This document shows, piece after piece, positions 39,791 through 48,267 of a stretch of DNA of 64,000 nucleotides. A program made the position numbers and the translations under genes. Within the stretch, counting starts at the first letter, position 1; every line of letters starts with the position of its first letter. The notes beneath the pieces are model-generated. The model was not told the DNA's origin. It ran no database searches and worked only from the letters and a program-made list of their open reading frames with translations. Source of the stretch: Acidimicrobiales bacterium (lineage in GTDB: Bacteria; Actinomycetota; Acidimicrobiia; Acidimicrobiales; SZUA-35); NCBI GenBank assembly GCA_041394265.1, contig JAWKIO010000005.1, positions 1,178,001 to 1,242,000 of the forward strand, written 5' to 3'.

Positions 39791-40902
39791 CGCGACGCTC
39801 CTGGGAGGTCGACCACTCGGAGCTCGGGCAGCTGCGGGGCCGTCTCGGCATGGAGCCACCGCACCACGAAGATCCCGAACGGCCGGCCTTCGGTATCGAG
39901 CCAGTTGCCCTCGCCGGGGTCGGTGGCCGAGAGCAGCACCCGCACCGAGCTGTCATCTTCGGCGATCGCGCGAGCGCCGGTCAGCGACACCGGCCGATGT
40001 CGGTGGTCGAGGGAGTTGAGGAACCGGCTGTAGAGCATCAGGTTCCAGTAGCGGCACTCCACCGGTGTCAGGCGGATCTCGAGCGCCTGGCGCTCACCGA
40101 GCTGCCACGCACCCCGCTGGTAGTGGATGCCGGGCTCGGTGAAGGCCGCACCGCCCTGCATCTCCTCCCACACTCGCACCTCGTTCGGACGGGCGAGGTC
40201 CTCGGCGACCGACGTCGAGATACCGCGTACGGTCGAGCGGGCACCCTTCCCGAGGCGTTGCAGACGGTGGACGAAACGGTCGGTGTCGATCAACGGCGGC
40301 ACGGAAGCCGAATCGAGCGCTTCGATGTGCACCTCGCCGTGCGCGTCGCGATGCACATCGTCGTAGAAGCTGCGAACCCAGATCGAGTTCGCCCCCTGTG
40401 GCAATGGCAGCCAGTTGCCCGCCGGCGGCTGCTCGCGAGACACCATGACCTCGAAGCTTCCGTCGGCCTCGAGCTCGAGGGAGTCCTGGTCGAGGCGGGA
40501 CGCCGCCGAGGCATCGATGATGCCACCCGCGGCGTATGCGGTGATCGAGGTGTAGGACGCATCCCCGATGCGACCGGTCAATCGGTAGCGACGGCCATCG
40601 TCGATGTCGGCCACCCAGTAGTGAAAGTCCGGATTGTCCATGAAGAACTTCTCGCGCCACCCGTTGAACGGCACGAGCTCGGGGTCGGCCCGATCGACCT
40701 CGAACCGCCCGAGCTGGTTGTTGAGCGAACGCAGCAACGCCCGGAACCCGTCGGCCTGTTCTGCCGGCGACAGATCGGCGACGTGATCCGCCATGGCACG
40801 CCCGGCAGCTGCCAGGCCGTCGACCATCGCCTGCCATGCGGCGGCACCCTGCACGTCATCTGCGACACCGGACGCCCCGTCGTTCTCGTCGACTGTCTCC
40901 AT
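39787..40902 (-). CDS. DUF1214 domain protein
   Basis: A 371-residue protein with a C-terminal DUF1214 region (ECRYWNLMLYSRFLNSLDHRHRP through a VLLSATDPGEGNWLDTEGRPFG block). DUF1214 proteins frequently occur beside sulfotransferases and lipid genes; the biochemical role is unknown. ATG 40902 is chosen over an upstream in-frame start that adds six residues. No signal peptide is seen. Divergent from the DNA methyltransferase gene. Confidence 0.85.
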   Translation of the reverse strand: METVDENDGASGVADDVQGAAAWQAMVDGLAAAGRAMADHVADLSPAEQADGFRALLRSLNNQLGRFEVDRADPELVPFNGWREKFFMDNPDFHYWVADIDDGRRYRLTGRIGDASYTSITAYAAGGIIDASAASRLDQDSLELEADGSFEVMVSREQPPAGNWLPLPQGANSIWVRSFYDDVHRDAHGEVHIEALDSASVPPLIDTDRFVHRLQRLGKGARSTVRGISTSVAEDLARPNEVRVWEEMQGGAAFTEPGIHYQRGAWQLGERQALEIRLTPVECRYWNLMLYSRFLNSLDHRHRPVSLTGARAIAEDDSSVRVLLSATDPGEGNWLDTEGRPFGIFVVRWLHAETAPQLPELRVVDLPGASR

Positions 40903-40963
40903 CGTCGGAGTCTGACACACCGCCTCGACAGGTAGGTACGCCAGCGAACCCGAACGGCGCGCG

Positions 40964-40969
40964 TAGGCT
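40964..40969 (+). promoter_or_regulatory. Candidate -10 element TAGGCT of the DNA methyltransferase gene
   Basis: Ends 7 bases before ATG 40977, consistent with a leaderless transcript. Confidence 0.4.
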
Positions 40970-40976
40970 CTTGGCC

Positions 40977-42515
40977 ATGAACGAGCGGAGCGATCGGACG
41001 CAGACCTCCTCTTTCGGCGTTGGCCGCCGCGAGGGTCACGACGCGTCGACGTTCTATGCCCGGTTCGCCCCGCCGGAACTCTCCGACGACGAGACGGTCA
41101 ACCGTCCCGACGCCCTGATCGACAAGCTCGGCTCGGGCGCTGCCCTCGTCGGCTCGTCGGCCGACATGAGCGAACTTCCCGACAACTCCGTCGCGCTCGT
41201 GATCACGTCACCTCCCTACTTCGTCGGCAAGGAGTACGAGCTCGCCGTGACGGGCGATGCCGACGGGGTCAGCCAGATCCCCGGGAGCTACCTCGAGTTC
41301 CTCGACATGCTGCGCGACGTCTTCGCCGAATGCCGACGTGTCCTCGAGCCGGGCGGGCGCATCGCCGTCAACGTGGCCAACCTCGGCCGCAAGCCCTACC
41401 GCAGCCTGAGCGCCGACGTGATCTCGATCCTCCAGGACGACCTGGGGCTGCTCCTGCGAGGAGAGGTCATCTGGGAGAAGGCGTCGACATCGTCGGGATC
41501 GTGCGCCTGGGGTTCGTTCGCCAAGGCATCGAACCCGGTCCTGCGCGACATGACCGAACGGGTCATCATCGCCTCGAAGGGCCGGTTCTCCCGAGCACTC
41601 ACGACCAAACAGCGCGAGCGCCAGGGCCTCCCCTACGAATCGACGATCACCAACGACGAGTTCCTCGACGTCACCCGCGACGTCTGGCGGATCGACGCCG
41701 AGTCGGCCACCCGCATCGGTCACCCGGCGCCGTTCCCGATCGAGCTGCCGCGACGGCTGATCGACCTCTACAGCTACACCGGCGACATCGTGCTCGACCC
41801 GTTCCTCGGGTCCGGCACCACCCTGGTCGCTGCCGCCCGTGCCGGCCGCATCGGGGTCGGCTACGACACCGATCCCGCCTTCGCTTCCTTGGCCGAGCAG
41901 CGGCTCGACGCCGAGCTGGAGCGGATCGACCGGCTCGACGCCGCGGTCGGGTCGCTCGATCAGCGCCCGATCGAGCAGCAGCGAGAGATCGTTGGCAGCC
42001 TGTCGATCGATGACCGCCAAGAGTTCTTCCAAGCGCTCGCCGTGAGCGAAGGGAAGAAGGTCCAAGATCTCGCCGAGCGGCGACTGCACGAAGCCGGCTT
42101 CGGCGACATCCGAGCGAAGGCGAAGCACTCACCGGGCATCCTCGAGTTCGACTTCCAGATCGTCAGCCCGGCGAGCGGCACCCGCTGGTGGGTCGACGCC
42201 TCCGGCGCCTTCACCTCGAGCCGGCCCGGGCTCCAGCGCATCGATGCCGTCTGGAAGCTGCTCGGGCGCCTCAACGTGCTGCAGGCCATGTCCGGTGCGT
42301 CGACCGAGCGGGCGATCGTGTTGACCTCCAGCCTTCCCCGTGTTGGGTCGCCAGCGCACAAGGCGCTGCGCGCCGTCGGCCCGGAGGTGATCTTCGACCT
42401 CATCGAGATCTATGACCCCGCCGGGCTCGAACGACTGCGCCGCTACGCGACCGATCCCGACCCGGTACCGCTCGTTGGCTTCTGGTCGGAGGAGGACCTC
42501 AGCAGGAACTCCTGA
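40977..42515 (+). CDS. Site-specific DNA methyltransferase (beta class) with C-terminal nuclease-like domain
   Basis: A 512-residue protein. The catalytic motif IV TSPPY (77-81) comes before the SAM motif I DPFLGSGTT (274-282), the order of beta-class N4-cytosine/N6-adenine methyltransferases. After residue about 345 there is an extra domain of about 165 residues with LAERRLHEAGFGDIRAK, LEFDFQIV, RWWVDASGAFTSSRPGLQRID and a final strand-helix part, recalling Mrr-like PD-(D/E)xK folds, but the D/ExK lysine is absent (V-D-A-S), so cleavage is doubtful. No restriction gene is adjacent; it looks like a solitary methyltransferase with a DNA-recognition module. Its end overlaps the convergent lipoprotein gene by 17 bases. 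Confidence 0.88.
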   Translation: MNERSDRTQTSSFGVGRREGHDASTFYARFAPPELSDDETVNRPDALIDKLGSGAALVGSSADMSELPDNSVALVITSPPYFVGKEYELAVTGDADGVSQIPGSYLEFLDMLRDVFAECRRVLEPGGRIAVNVANLGRKPYRSLSADVISILQDDLGLLLRGEVIWEKASTSSGSCAWGSFAKASNPVLRDMTERVIIASKGRFSRALTTKQRERQGLPYESTITNDEFLDVTRDVWRIDAESATRIGHPAPFPIELPRRLIDLYSYTGDIVLDPFLGSGTTLVAAARAGRIGVGYDTDPAFASLAEQRLDAELERIDRLDAAVGSLDQRPIEQQREIVGSLSIDDRQEFFQALAVSEGKKVQDLAERRLHEAGFGDIRAKAKHSPGILEFDFQIVSPASGTRWWVDASGAFTSSRPGLQRIDAVWKLLGRLNVLQAMSGASTERAIVLTSSLPRVGSPAHKALRAVGPEVIFDLIEIYDPAGLERLRRYATDPDPVPLVGFWSEEDLSRNS

Positions 42516-42861
42516 GGTAACTGTTGAAGTCGTTGCTCCCCGGCACGAACTCGCTCGCCGACTTCACGTCGGCCAGGGCCTGGAAGTAGCCCACGTTCGC
42601 CGTTGCGTTGTCGGCTTGTTCGGCGGGGGCCAGCTGCTCGAGCTGCTTCGCCAGATCGACCAACTGCTTGGCCTCGTCCTCCCAGCCGTCCTCGCCGAAG
42701 GCCGTGGGCGCACTCAGGATCGGCTCATAGCTGTCGGTGTAGACGCTGCAAAGCGTTGCGCCCTCGGGCACGGCCACGCTCGCTTCGTCGCTACCGCCAC
42801 CGCAGGCGGTGAGCGCGCTCACCGCCAACAGCGACGCCAGGCCACTGCGGCACTTGTTCAT
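42499..42861 (-). CDS. Small lipoprotein, 120 residues
   Basis: A signal peptide with a lipobox LTAC (Cys20) followed by GGGSDEA marks a secreted lipoprotein. The mature part of about 100 residues is acidic and helical with a central YTDSYEPILSAPTAFG segment and a final Cys-containing SYLRSSC. No family recognised. GGAGGGAACC precedes ATG 42861. Confidence 0.75.
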   Translation of the reverse strand: MNKCRSGLASLLAVSALTACGGGSDEASVAVPEGATLCSVYTDSYEPILSAPTAFGEDGWEDEAKQLVDLAKQLEQLAPAEQADNATANVGYFQALADVKSASEFVPGSNDFNSYLRSSC

Positions 42862-42994
42862 GTTGGTTCCCTCCGTTTCGCGACATCATGACGCGCTGGC
42901 CGAGACGACGCCACGCGAATCGAAGAGTTACATCGTCGCTCGAGGATCGAGCTACGGCGCCCGAAACGGTGGGCTCAGTCGGTGGGACGGCGAC

Positions 42995-44029
42995 TCAGAT
43001 CGTGGCGCAGAAATGCGCCATGCTGCGGGCCGTCTCGTAGCTGATGTCGGGGCACGCAGCCGAGAAGATCTCGGTGCCGTGGATCGTGCCCATGACCTGG
43101 CGGCATTGCGCACTGACGCCTGCCCGCACGAGCAGGCGGTAGAACTCGATGCCCTCGTCGCGCAGCGGATCGCACTCGTTGACGCTGATCATGGTGGGAG
43201 GGAAGTCCTTCACGTCGTCCTCGGTCGCGAACGACGGCCAGGCCAACGGATTCTTCGCCTCGAACTCTTCGATCCCGTACGCAATGCGCCCGTTGTTGTT
43301 GTGGAGGCTGAGCAGGATGCCCTCGTTCTCGGTCGACGACGGGAACCGGTCTTGCGGCCACTCACCGGCGATGTAGGGGCACAGGGCATAGAGCCCTCGG
43401 ATCAGACCGAGATCGCCGTCTCGGCTCAGCTTCATCGTGGTGGCGATCGAGAGGTTCCCGCCACCGGACTCACCGGCGACGATGACATGGGCCGGGTCGA
43501 TGCCGAGCGACTCGGCGTGCTCGATGACGTGCTTGAGTCCGGCGACACAGTCGTTCAGGCCGGCGGGGAACGGCTCGACCTCGGGGGCGCTGGAGGCGAT
43601 GAGACAGTTGCGGAAATCGACCATGGCGACGGCGACACCCTGATTGGCGATGATGCGACCCCACGAGCGATACATGCCGTCGAAGGCAGACAGCGACTGC
43701 ATGCCACCGCCATGGATGTAGTACACGCACGGCACGGGGCCGGTCGCCGCCTTCGGCCGCATGAAGTTCACCTTCACCGTGTTGCCATCGGGCTGCGAGG
43801 TGAACTCGAACTCGTGGATGTCGAGCCCGTCGGAGGGCGCAATGTCTTCCCGGTCGAGCATGTCCAGCCCGGCCACCATCATCGCCTGCATCGCTTTGGC
43901 CTCGGGCGTGTTGTTCTGTGCGAGAAGAGTGTCGCGGTCGGCGACGTCGCTGGGCGACGACTCGGGCATCGCCCCCATCGTTGCCTTGATCCGGGGGTCG
44001 ATACGTGGGTCGGAGACGATCTTGCTCAT
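42995..44029 (-). CDS. Alpha/beta hydrolase, hormone-sensitive-lipase (HSL) family esterase
   Basis: A 344-residue esterase. The oxyanion motif YYIHGGG, the nucleophile elbow GESGGG (Ser), Asp in VNECDPLRDEG and a His in TIHGTEIF form the expected catalytic set of HSL-type carboxylesterases. ATG 44029 is selected because upstream in-frame sequence is arginine-rich and antisense to the next gene. Divergent from the MBL-fold gene. Confidence 0.9.
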   Translation of the reverse strand: MSKIVSDPRIDPRIKATMGAMPESSPSDVADRDTLLAQNNTPEAKAMQAMMVAGLDMLDREDIAPSDGLDIHEFEFTSQPDGNTVKVNFMRPKAATGPVPCVYYIHGGGMQSLSAFDGMYRSWGRIIANQGVAVAMVDFRNCLIASSAPEVEPFPAGLNDCVAGLKHVIEHAESLGIDPAHVIVAGESGGGNLSIATTMKLSRDGDLGLIRGLYALCPYIAGEWPQDRFPSSTENEGILLSLHNNNGRIAYGIEEFEAKNPLAWPSFATEDDVKDFPPTMISVNECDPLRDEGIEFYRLLVRAGVSAQCRQVMGTIHGTEIFSAACPDISYETARSMAHFCATI

Positions 44030-44109
44030 GGCCCGCAACCTACGCCGCCGATCCGACCGTGACCAGTCGCCCAGCCCTCGATCTCGACGACGCGCCCGGG
44101 CCGCAGGGG

Positions 44110-44115
44110 TAACGT
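44110..44115 (+). promoter_or_regulatory. Candidate -10 element TAACGT of the MBL-fold gene
   Basis: Ends 8 bases before ATG 44124, suggesting leaderless transcription. Confidence 0.35.
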
Positions 44116-44123
44116 GACCGTCC

Positions 44124-44894
44124 ATGATCATGCCGATCGCCGACCGCTGGTTCGAGAACCGAGCCGTCGACGACGGCATCACGTTGTGGTGGGAGCCGCA
44201 CGTCGTGCCCCTCATGCGATGCAACATCTGGCACGTGCGAGGACGCGACCGTGACCTGGTCATCGACACCGGGATGGGCGTCCTCAGCCTCGTCGAGGCG
44301 ATGGGCGAGGTCCTCGACAAGCCGGTGAGCGCCGTTGCCACGCATGGACACGACGACCACATCGGCTCACATCACGAGTTCGCCGACGTGCTCGTCCACC
44401 CAGCGGAATCGCACCGTCTCGAACAACCGACGATGACGTCCCTGGACCCGTTGGTGGCCTGGGGTCCCGAGGCGGTCGCCGGGCTCGAACGGGCCGGCTA
44501 TGCGATGACCGATCCGCTCTTCGTGAGCGCCCTGCCTGCCGGCTACCGCCTCGACGCGTTCGCCCAGCAACCGGCCCGTGTCACTCGCCTGGTCGACGAG
44601 GGCGACACGGTCGATCTCGGTGATCGCCGCTTCGAAGTGCTCCACCTTCCCGGACACTCCCCCGGATCGATCGGCTTGTGGGAGTCGGCCACGGGCACGC
44701 TCTTCTCCGGCGACGCCGTCTACGACGGTCCGCTGCTGGACGAACTGGAAGACTCCGACATCGACGCCTACTGCTCGACCATGCGTCGACTCCTCGAGCT
44801 GCCGGTCACCGTCGTCCATGGAGGACACGATCCGAGCTTCGGCCGCGACCGCCTCCGAGCCATCGCCCGCGCCTACCTCGACCACCGCGCCTGA
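44124..44894 (+). CDS. Metallo-beta-lactamase-fold hydrolase
   Basis: A 256-residue binuclear-zinc hydrolase. The metal motif is ATHGHDDHIG (HxHxDH), followed by His in LHLPGHSPGSIGLW, Asp in FSGDAVYDG and His in VVHGGHDPSF. The layout resembles glyoxalase II-like and quorum-lactonase-like proteins; substrate unknown. A long REP-like palindrome begins 13 bp after its stop. Confidence 0.9.
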   Translation: MIMPIADRWFENRAVDDGITLWWEPHVVPLMRCNIWHVRGRDRDLVIDTGMGVLSLVEAMGEVLDKPVSAVATHGHDDHIGSHHEFADVLVHPAESHRLEQPTMTSLDPLVAWGPEAVAGLERAGYAMTDPLFVSALPAGYRLDAFAQQPARVTRLVDEGDTVDLGDRRFEVLHLPGHSPGSIGLWESATGTLFSGDAVYDGPLLDELEDSDIDAYCSTMRRLLELPVTVVHGGHDPSFGRDRLRAIARAYLDHRA

Positions 44895-44907
44895 CCAAGA
44901 AACCCCC

Positions 44908-44958
44908 GCAACTTTGGAGAGTTGATGCCGCTCAGAGGTGTCAACTCGCCAAAGTTGC
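44908..44958. repeat. REP-like palindrome, copy 1
   Basis: 51-bp interrupted inverted repeat: outer arms GCAACTTTGG / CCAAAGTTGC (10 bp perfect), one mismatch, inner arms GAGTTGA / TCAACTC, and a 15-base loop TGCCGCTCAGAGGTG. Between convergent genes, so here it can also work as a terminator. Copy 2 at 46618-46676 has the same loop. Confidence 0.8.
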
Positions 44959-45016
44959 CGGCGGTGGAGCGGGGTTGGCAGGTGGTGGAGCGGGTTGGAC
45001 GGGAGGTGGGCGGTCG

Positions 45017-45925
45017 TCAGTAGGGCTTGTCGCCGATGATGGTGATCCGCTCCATCACTCGTCGCTGCGGGGCGTAGTCCGACACCGCGTAGTGCTGGGT
45101 CGAGCGGTTGTCCCAGAGGGCAACGTCGCCGGCCTCCCAGTGCCAGCGGCACTGATACTCCGGGAAGTTGGCCTGGAGGCAGAGGAAGTCGAGGAGCTCG
45201 GCGCTCTCGTCCGGCTCGAGACCGACCAGATGGTCGGTGAAGATCCGGTTGACGTAGAGGAGCTTGCGCCCGGTCTCGGGATGGGTGCGCACCACCGGGT
45301 GCTCCGACGGTGGGAAGTCGGGGCGCAAGGTGTCTCGCATCTCGGGCGCCATCACGGCGCCGAAGGACTTGATCCAGTCGTGGATGGCGGTCATTCCCTG
45401 GAGCCGCTCCTTCATGGCCGGCGTGAGATGGTCGTAGGCCAGCCCCATGTCGGCCCACAGCGTGTCGCCGCCGGCGGCCGGCACCTCGACGGCCCGTAGC
45501 ACCGAGCCGAGCGAGGGCTCCGCTCGCCACGAGACATCGCTGTGCCACATGTTCTCGTAGCCCGAGACGTTCTCGCCCTTCTCGAAACGCACCACCTCGG
45601 GCCGGTGTTCGTCGGGATGCAGCACGCTGAAGAACGGGTGGCTCTCGACATCACCCCAGTTCGCAGCGAATCGCAAATGTTGCTCATTGGTGATGTCTTG
45701 GTGACGGAAGAAGAGGACCTTCCAGTCCAGCAGCGCAGCGTTCAGCAATTCGAACAGCTCGGCATCGACGTCATCGGCCAGCGAGATCCCTTCGACGACA
45801 CCGCCGATGGTCGGCGACAGCGGCGTGATCGTAAACCGACCGTGGGTCGGCGGCACCGGGACGTCGCCGACACGCGGCCCGCCGAGAAATCCGTTGGCCG
45901 GTCCGGTGATGGCTTGATCGAGCAT
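45017..45925 (-). CDS. TauD/TfdA-family alpha-ketoglutarate-dependent dioxygenase
   Basis: A 302-residue Fe(II)/2-oxoglutarate oxygenase. The metal facial triad is HSD in NMWHSDVSW plus the distal His in RSTQHYAVSD, and the Arg in RRVMERITI would bind 2-oxoglutarate. Substrates of this family include taurine, 2,4-D and other sulfonated or aryloxy acids; here it is open. Lies 24 bp downstream of a TetR gene on the same strand, with two operator-like palindromes at the junction. Confidence 0.92.
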   Translation of the reverse strand: MLDQAITGPANGFLGGPRVGDVPVPPTHGRFTITPLSPTIGGVVEGISLADDVDAELFELLNAALLDWKVLFFRHQDITNEQHLRFAANWGDVESHPFFSVLHPDEHRPEVVRFEKGENVSGYENMWHSDVSWRAEPSLGSVLRAVEVPAAGGDTLWADMGLAYDHLTPAMKERLQGMTAIHDWIKSFGAVMAPEMRDTLRPDFPPSEHPVVRTHPETGRKLLYVNRIFTDHLVGLEPDESAELLDFLCLQANFPEYQCRWHWEAGDVALWDNRSTQHYAVSDYAPQRRVMERITIIGDKPY

Positions 45926-45935
45926 CGTTTCCCCC

Positions 45936-45953
45936 TTGAGGCACGCGCCTCAA
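45936..45953. promoter_or_regulatory. TetR operator candidate 1
   Basis: TTGAGGC-ACGC-GCCTCAA, a perfect 7-bp inverted repeat ending 11 bp upstream of the dioxygenase ATG and covering the TetR stop codon. Confidence 0.6.
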
Positions 45954-46603
45954 TCTGTCAAGGCGCGCGCCTCAATTCCGGCCGTTGACGGGGAGGTACC
46001 GACGGCGAGGATGGCGACACAGACGACGACCAGGTCGGTGATGAGCGCATCGACGTCGTCGACCATGGGCTCGCGTTCCGCCCGGGCCAAGCTGGCGAAG
46101 ACCAGGCTGAACACCTGTTCCAGACGGCGAGCACGAGTCGCCTCGGGTAGATGGTCGAGCGCAGCCAACAGACGCCGGGCGATCACCCGGAATCCTTCGC
46201 CCTGGAGGTGGACTCGCACCACGTCGGCCACGGTCGGGTCGGCGGTGCCGGCGATGACGAACCGGGCCCAGTAGCTCGGACGTCCGGACAGGACCGCCTC
46301 GGCGGTCGGCCGGACGAACACCTCTACCAGGTCGGCGAGCGTCGCCTCGTCCGGCAGGGTGCCGAGCATCTCTACCCGACGCTCGTTGATAGGGCCCATG
46401 CGGTGCACGACGATGCGTTCGATCAATCCTTCGCGCGAACCGAAGTGGTACTGGGCCGCCGACTTGTTGCGCTGGCCGGCAGCGGCCTGGACCGCCCGGA
46501 GCGACATCGCTCCGAGACCTTCCTCGGCGGCGATGCGCTCGGCCGCTTCGATCATGCGTTCTTCGGCGTCGCTTGGCACCGAGCCATCTGAGAGGCCAGC
46601 CAC
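45950..46603 (-). CDS. TetR-family transcriptional regulator
   Basis: A 217-residue regulator. The N-terminal HTH reads MIEAAERIAAEEGLGAMSLRAVQAAAG and NKSAAQYHFGSREGLIERIV (YHFGS being the typical YYHFxSK recognition region). The ligand domain has no recognisable signature. GTG 46603 is the start. The gene's last codons overlap one of two near-identical palindromes (45958-45975), with the other (45936-45953) in front of the dioxygenase, so it probably controls that gene. Divergent from the acyl-CoA ligase, with a REP-like palindrome between. Confidence 0.9.
   Translation of the reverse strand: MAGLSDGSVPSDAEERMIEAAERIAAEEGLGAMSLRAVQAAAGQRNKSAAQYHFGSREGLIERIVVHRMGPINERRVEMLGTLPDEATLADLVEVFVRPTAEAVLSGRPSYWARFVIAGTADPTVADVVRVHLQGEGFRVIARRLLAALDHLPEATRARRLEQVFSLVFASLARAEREPMVDDVDALITDLVVVCVAILAVGTSPSTAGIEARALTD
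45958..45975. promoter_or_regulatory. TetR operator candidate 2
   Basis: TCAAGGCGCGCGCCTCAA with perfect 12-bp core AGGCGCGCGCCT, 22 bp (two helical turns) from candidate 1 and inside the last TetR codons (GIEARALTD). Confidence 0.55.
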
Positions 46604-46617
46604 CTCGCTGTCAAGGA

Positions 46618-46676
46618 CACAGCAACTCTGGCGAGTTGATGCCGCTCAGAGGTGCCAACTCGCCAAAGTTGCTGTG
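46618..46676. repeat. REP-like palindrome, copy 2
   Basis: 59-bp hairpin with 21-bp arms carrying one mismatch (46618-46638 and 46656-46676), loop ATGCCGCTCAGAGGTGC. The central loop and most of the stem equal copy 1 at 44908-44958. It lies between divergent genes, so a terminator role is excluded here. Confidence 0.8.
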
Positions 46677-46689
46677 GCAGAGTGGGGCC

Positions 46690-48267
46690 ATGACGAGCAC
46701 TCCAGAGATCACTGCTGCGCGACGCCACGGCATCGCCGACCTGCTCCACCGCACGGCCTGCCGTCGGCCCGACCATCGGGCGCTGGTGTGGGACGGTGAC
46801 GTCGACACGTTCGCCGAGCTCGATCGGCTGGTCACACGGGTGGCGAACTCGTTCGCCGATCGAGGCGTCGGCAAGGGCGACCGGATCGTGATGTTCGCCC
46901 ACAACTCGCGGGACTACCTCGTCTACTACTTCGCTCTGGCCCGACTCGGTGCCATCTCGGTCCCGGCCAATTTCATGCTCAACGCCGACGAGCTCGGCTA
47001 CATCGTCGACCACTCCCAACCCGTCGGCTACATCGTCGAGGACCAGCTGGCCGACACCATGGCGACGGCGTGGGCAAGCGCGCTCGGCGACCGTGCGCCT
47101 TCGGTTCGCTGCTGGATCGCCAGCGCGGCGGCACTCCCCCGCCCCGACGGTCACGAGGACGTGGCCACGCTTGACGCCGCAGGCCGAGACGACTCGATCG
47201 ACGTCGACATCGACGACGACGATCCGATCCAGATCATGTACACGAGCGGCACCGAGTCCCGACCCAAGGGCGCCACGCTCACCAGTCGGGCCCTCATCGC
47301 CCAGTATGTGAGCTGTCTCGTCGACGGCGGCATGACGAGCGACGACATCGAGATCCACTCGCTGCCCTTCTACCACTGCGCCCAGCTCCACTGCTTCCTC
47401 ACACCCGACGTGTACGTCGGGGCGACCAGCATCGTGTTGCCCAGCCCCGACCCCGAGCTGATCTGTGCGGCGATCGAGCGGGAGAAGGCGACCAAGTTGT
47501 TCTGTCCACCGACGGTGTGGATCTCGATCATGCGCTCGGAAGCCTTCGAGAAGTACGACCTGTCGTCGTTGCGCAAGGGGTACTACGGAGCGTCGATCAT
47601 GCCGCTCGAGGTGCTGCGCGAAATCGGCGAACGCCTCCCGAACGTCGACCTGTGGAACTTCTACGGCCAGACCGAGATGGCACCGGTCGCCACGATCCTC
47701 CAACCCAGCGATCAGGTGCGAAAGGCCGGATCGGCCGGCTTGGCGACACTGAACGTCGAGACCCGGATCGTCGACGACGACGATCAGCCGGTACCGGCGG
47801 GCACGATCGGCGAGATCGTGCATCGGAGCCCGCAGGCCATGATCGGCTACTGGAACGATCCGGAGAAGACCGCCGCCACGTTCAAGAACGGCTGGTTCCA
47901 CTCGGGCGACCTCGGGATCATGGACGACGAGGGGTATCTCACTGTCGTCGACCGAAAGAAGGACATGATCAAGTCCGGCGGCGAGAACGTGGCGAGCAAG
48001 GAAGTCGAGGACTGCCTCTTCCAACATCCGTCCGTCGCCGAGGTCGCCGTCTTCGGTGTCCCCGACCCCAAGTGGATCGAGGCCGTGGCGGCGTGTGTGG
48101 TGCTGCGAGCCGGCGCATCGGCCACCCCCGACGAGCTGATCGCCTTCACGCGGGAACGCCTCGCCGGCTACAAGACGCCGAAGCACGTCAACATCGTCGA
48201 GCAGCTCCCGAAGAACCCGAGCGGCAAGATCCTCAAGCGCGACCTTCGAGTCGCCTTCGCTCCGTGA
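46690..48267 (+). CDS. AMP-dependent acyl-CoA synthetase/ligase
   Basis: A 525-residue ANL-superfamily enzyme that activates a carboxylic acid as acyl-AMP and then as acyl-CoA. Signatures: P-loop-like MYTSGTESRPKG, the A5 motif NFYGQTEMAP, HSGDLGIMDDEGYL, VDRKKDMIKSGGENV and the catalytic Lys motif NPSGKILKRDLR. Its stop overlaps the SDR GTG. Substrate class is probably fatty or aromatic acids. It starts 14 bp after the REP-like palindrome. Confidence 0.93.
   Translation: MTSTPEITAARRHGIADLLHRTACRRPDHRALVWDGDVDTFAELDRLVTRVANSFADRGVGKGDRIVMFAHNSRDYLVYYFALARLGAISVPANFMLNADELGYIVDHSQPVGYIVEDQLADTMATAWASALGDRAPSVRCWIASAAALPRPDGHEDVATLDAAGRDDSIDVDIDDDDPIQIMYTSGTESRPKGATLTSRALIAQYVSCLVDGGMTSDDIEIHSLPFYHCAQLHCFLTPDVYVGATSIVLPSPDPELICAAIEREKATKLFCPPTVWISIMRSEAFEKYDLSSLRKGYYGASIMPLEVLREIGERLPNVDLWNFYGQTEMAPVATILQPSDQVRKAGSAGLATLNVETRIVDDDDQPVPAGTIGEIVHRSPQAMIGYWNDPEKTAATFKNGWFHSGDLGIMDDEGYLTVVDRKKDMIKSGGENVASKEVEDCLFQHPSVAEVAVFGVPDPKWIEAVAACVVLRAGASATPDELIAFTRERLAGYKTPKHVNIVEQLPKNPSGKILKRDLRVAFAP

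Noticed and set aside
40977..42515. Complete restriction-modification system
   Set aside because: No separate nuclease, specificity or helicase gene is adjacent, and the fused C-terminal domain lacks a clear D/E-x-K catalytic lysine.
44908..44958. Simple rho-independent terminator
   Set aside because: No U-run follows either arm, and the second copy with the same loop lies between divergent genes, so a repeat-element explanation is preferred; a secondary terminator role for this copy remains possible.
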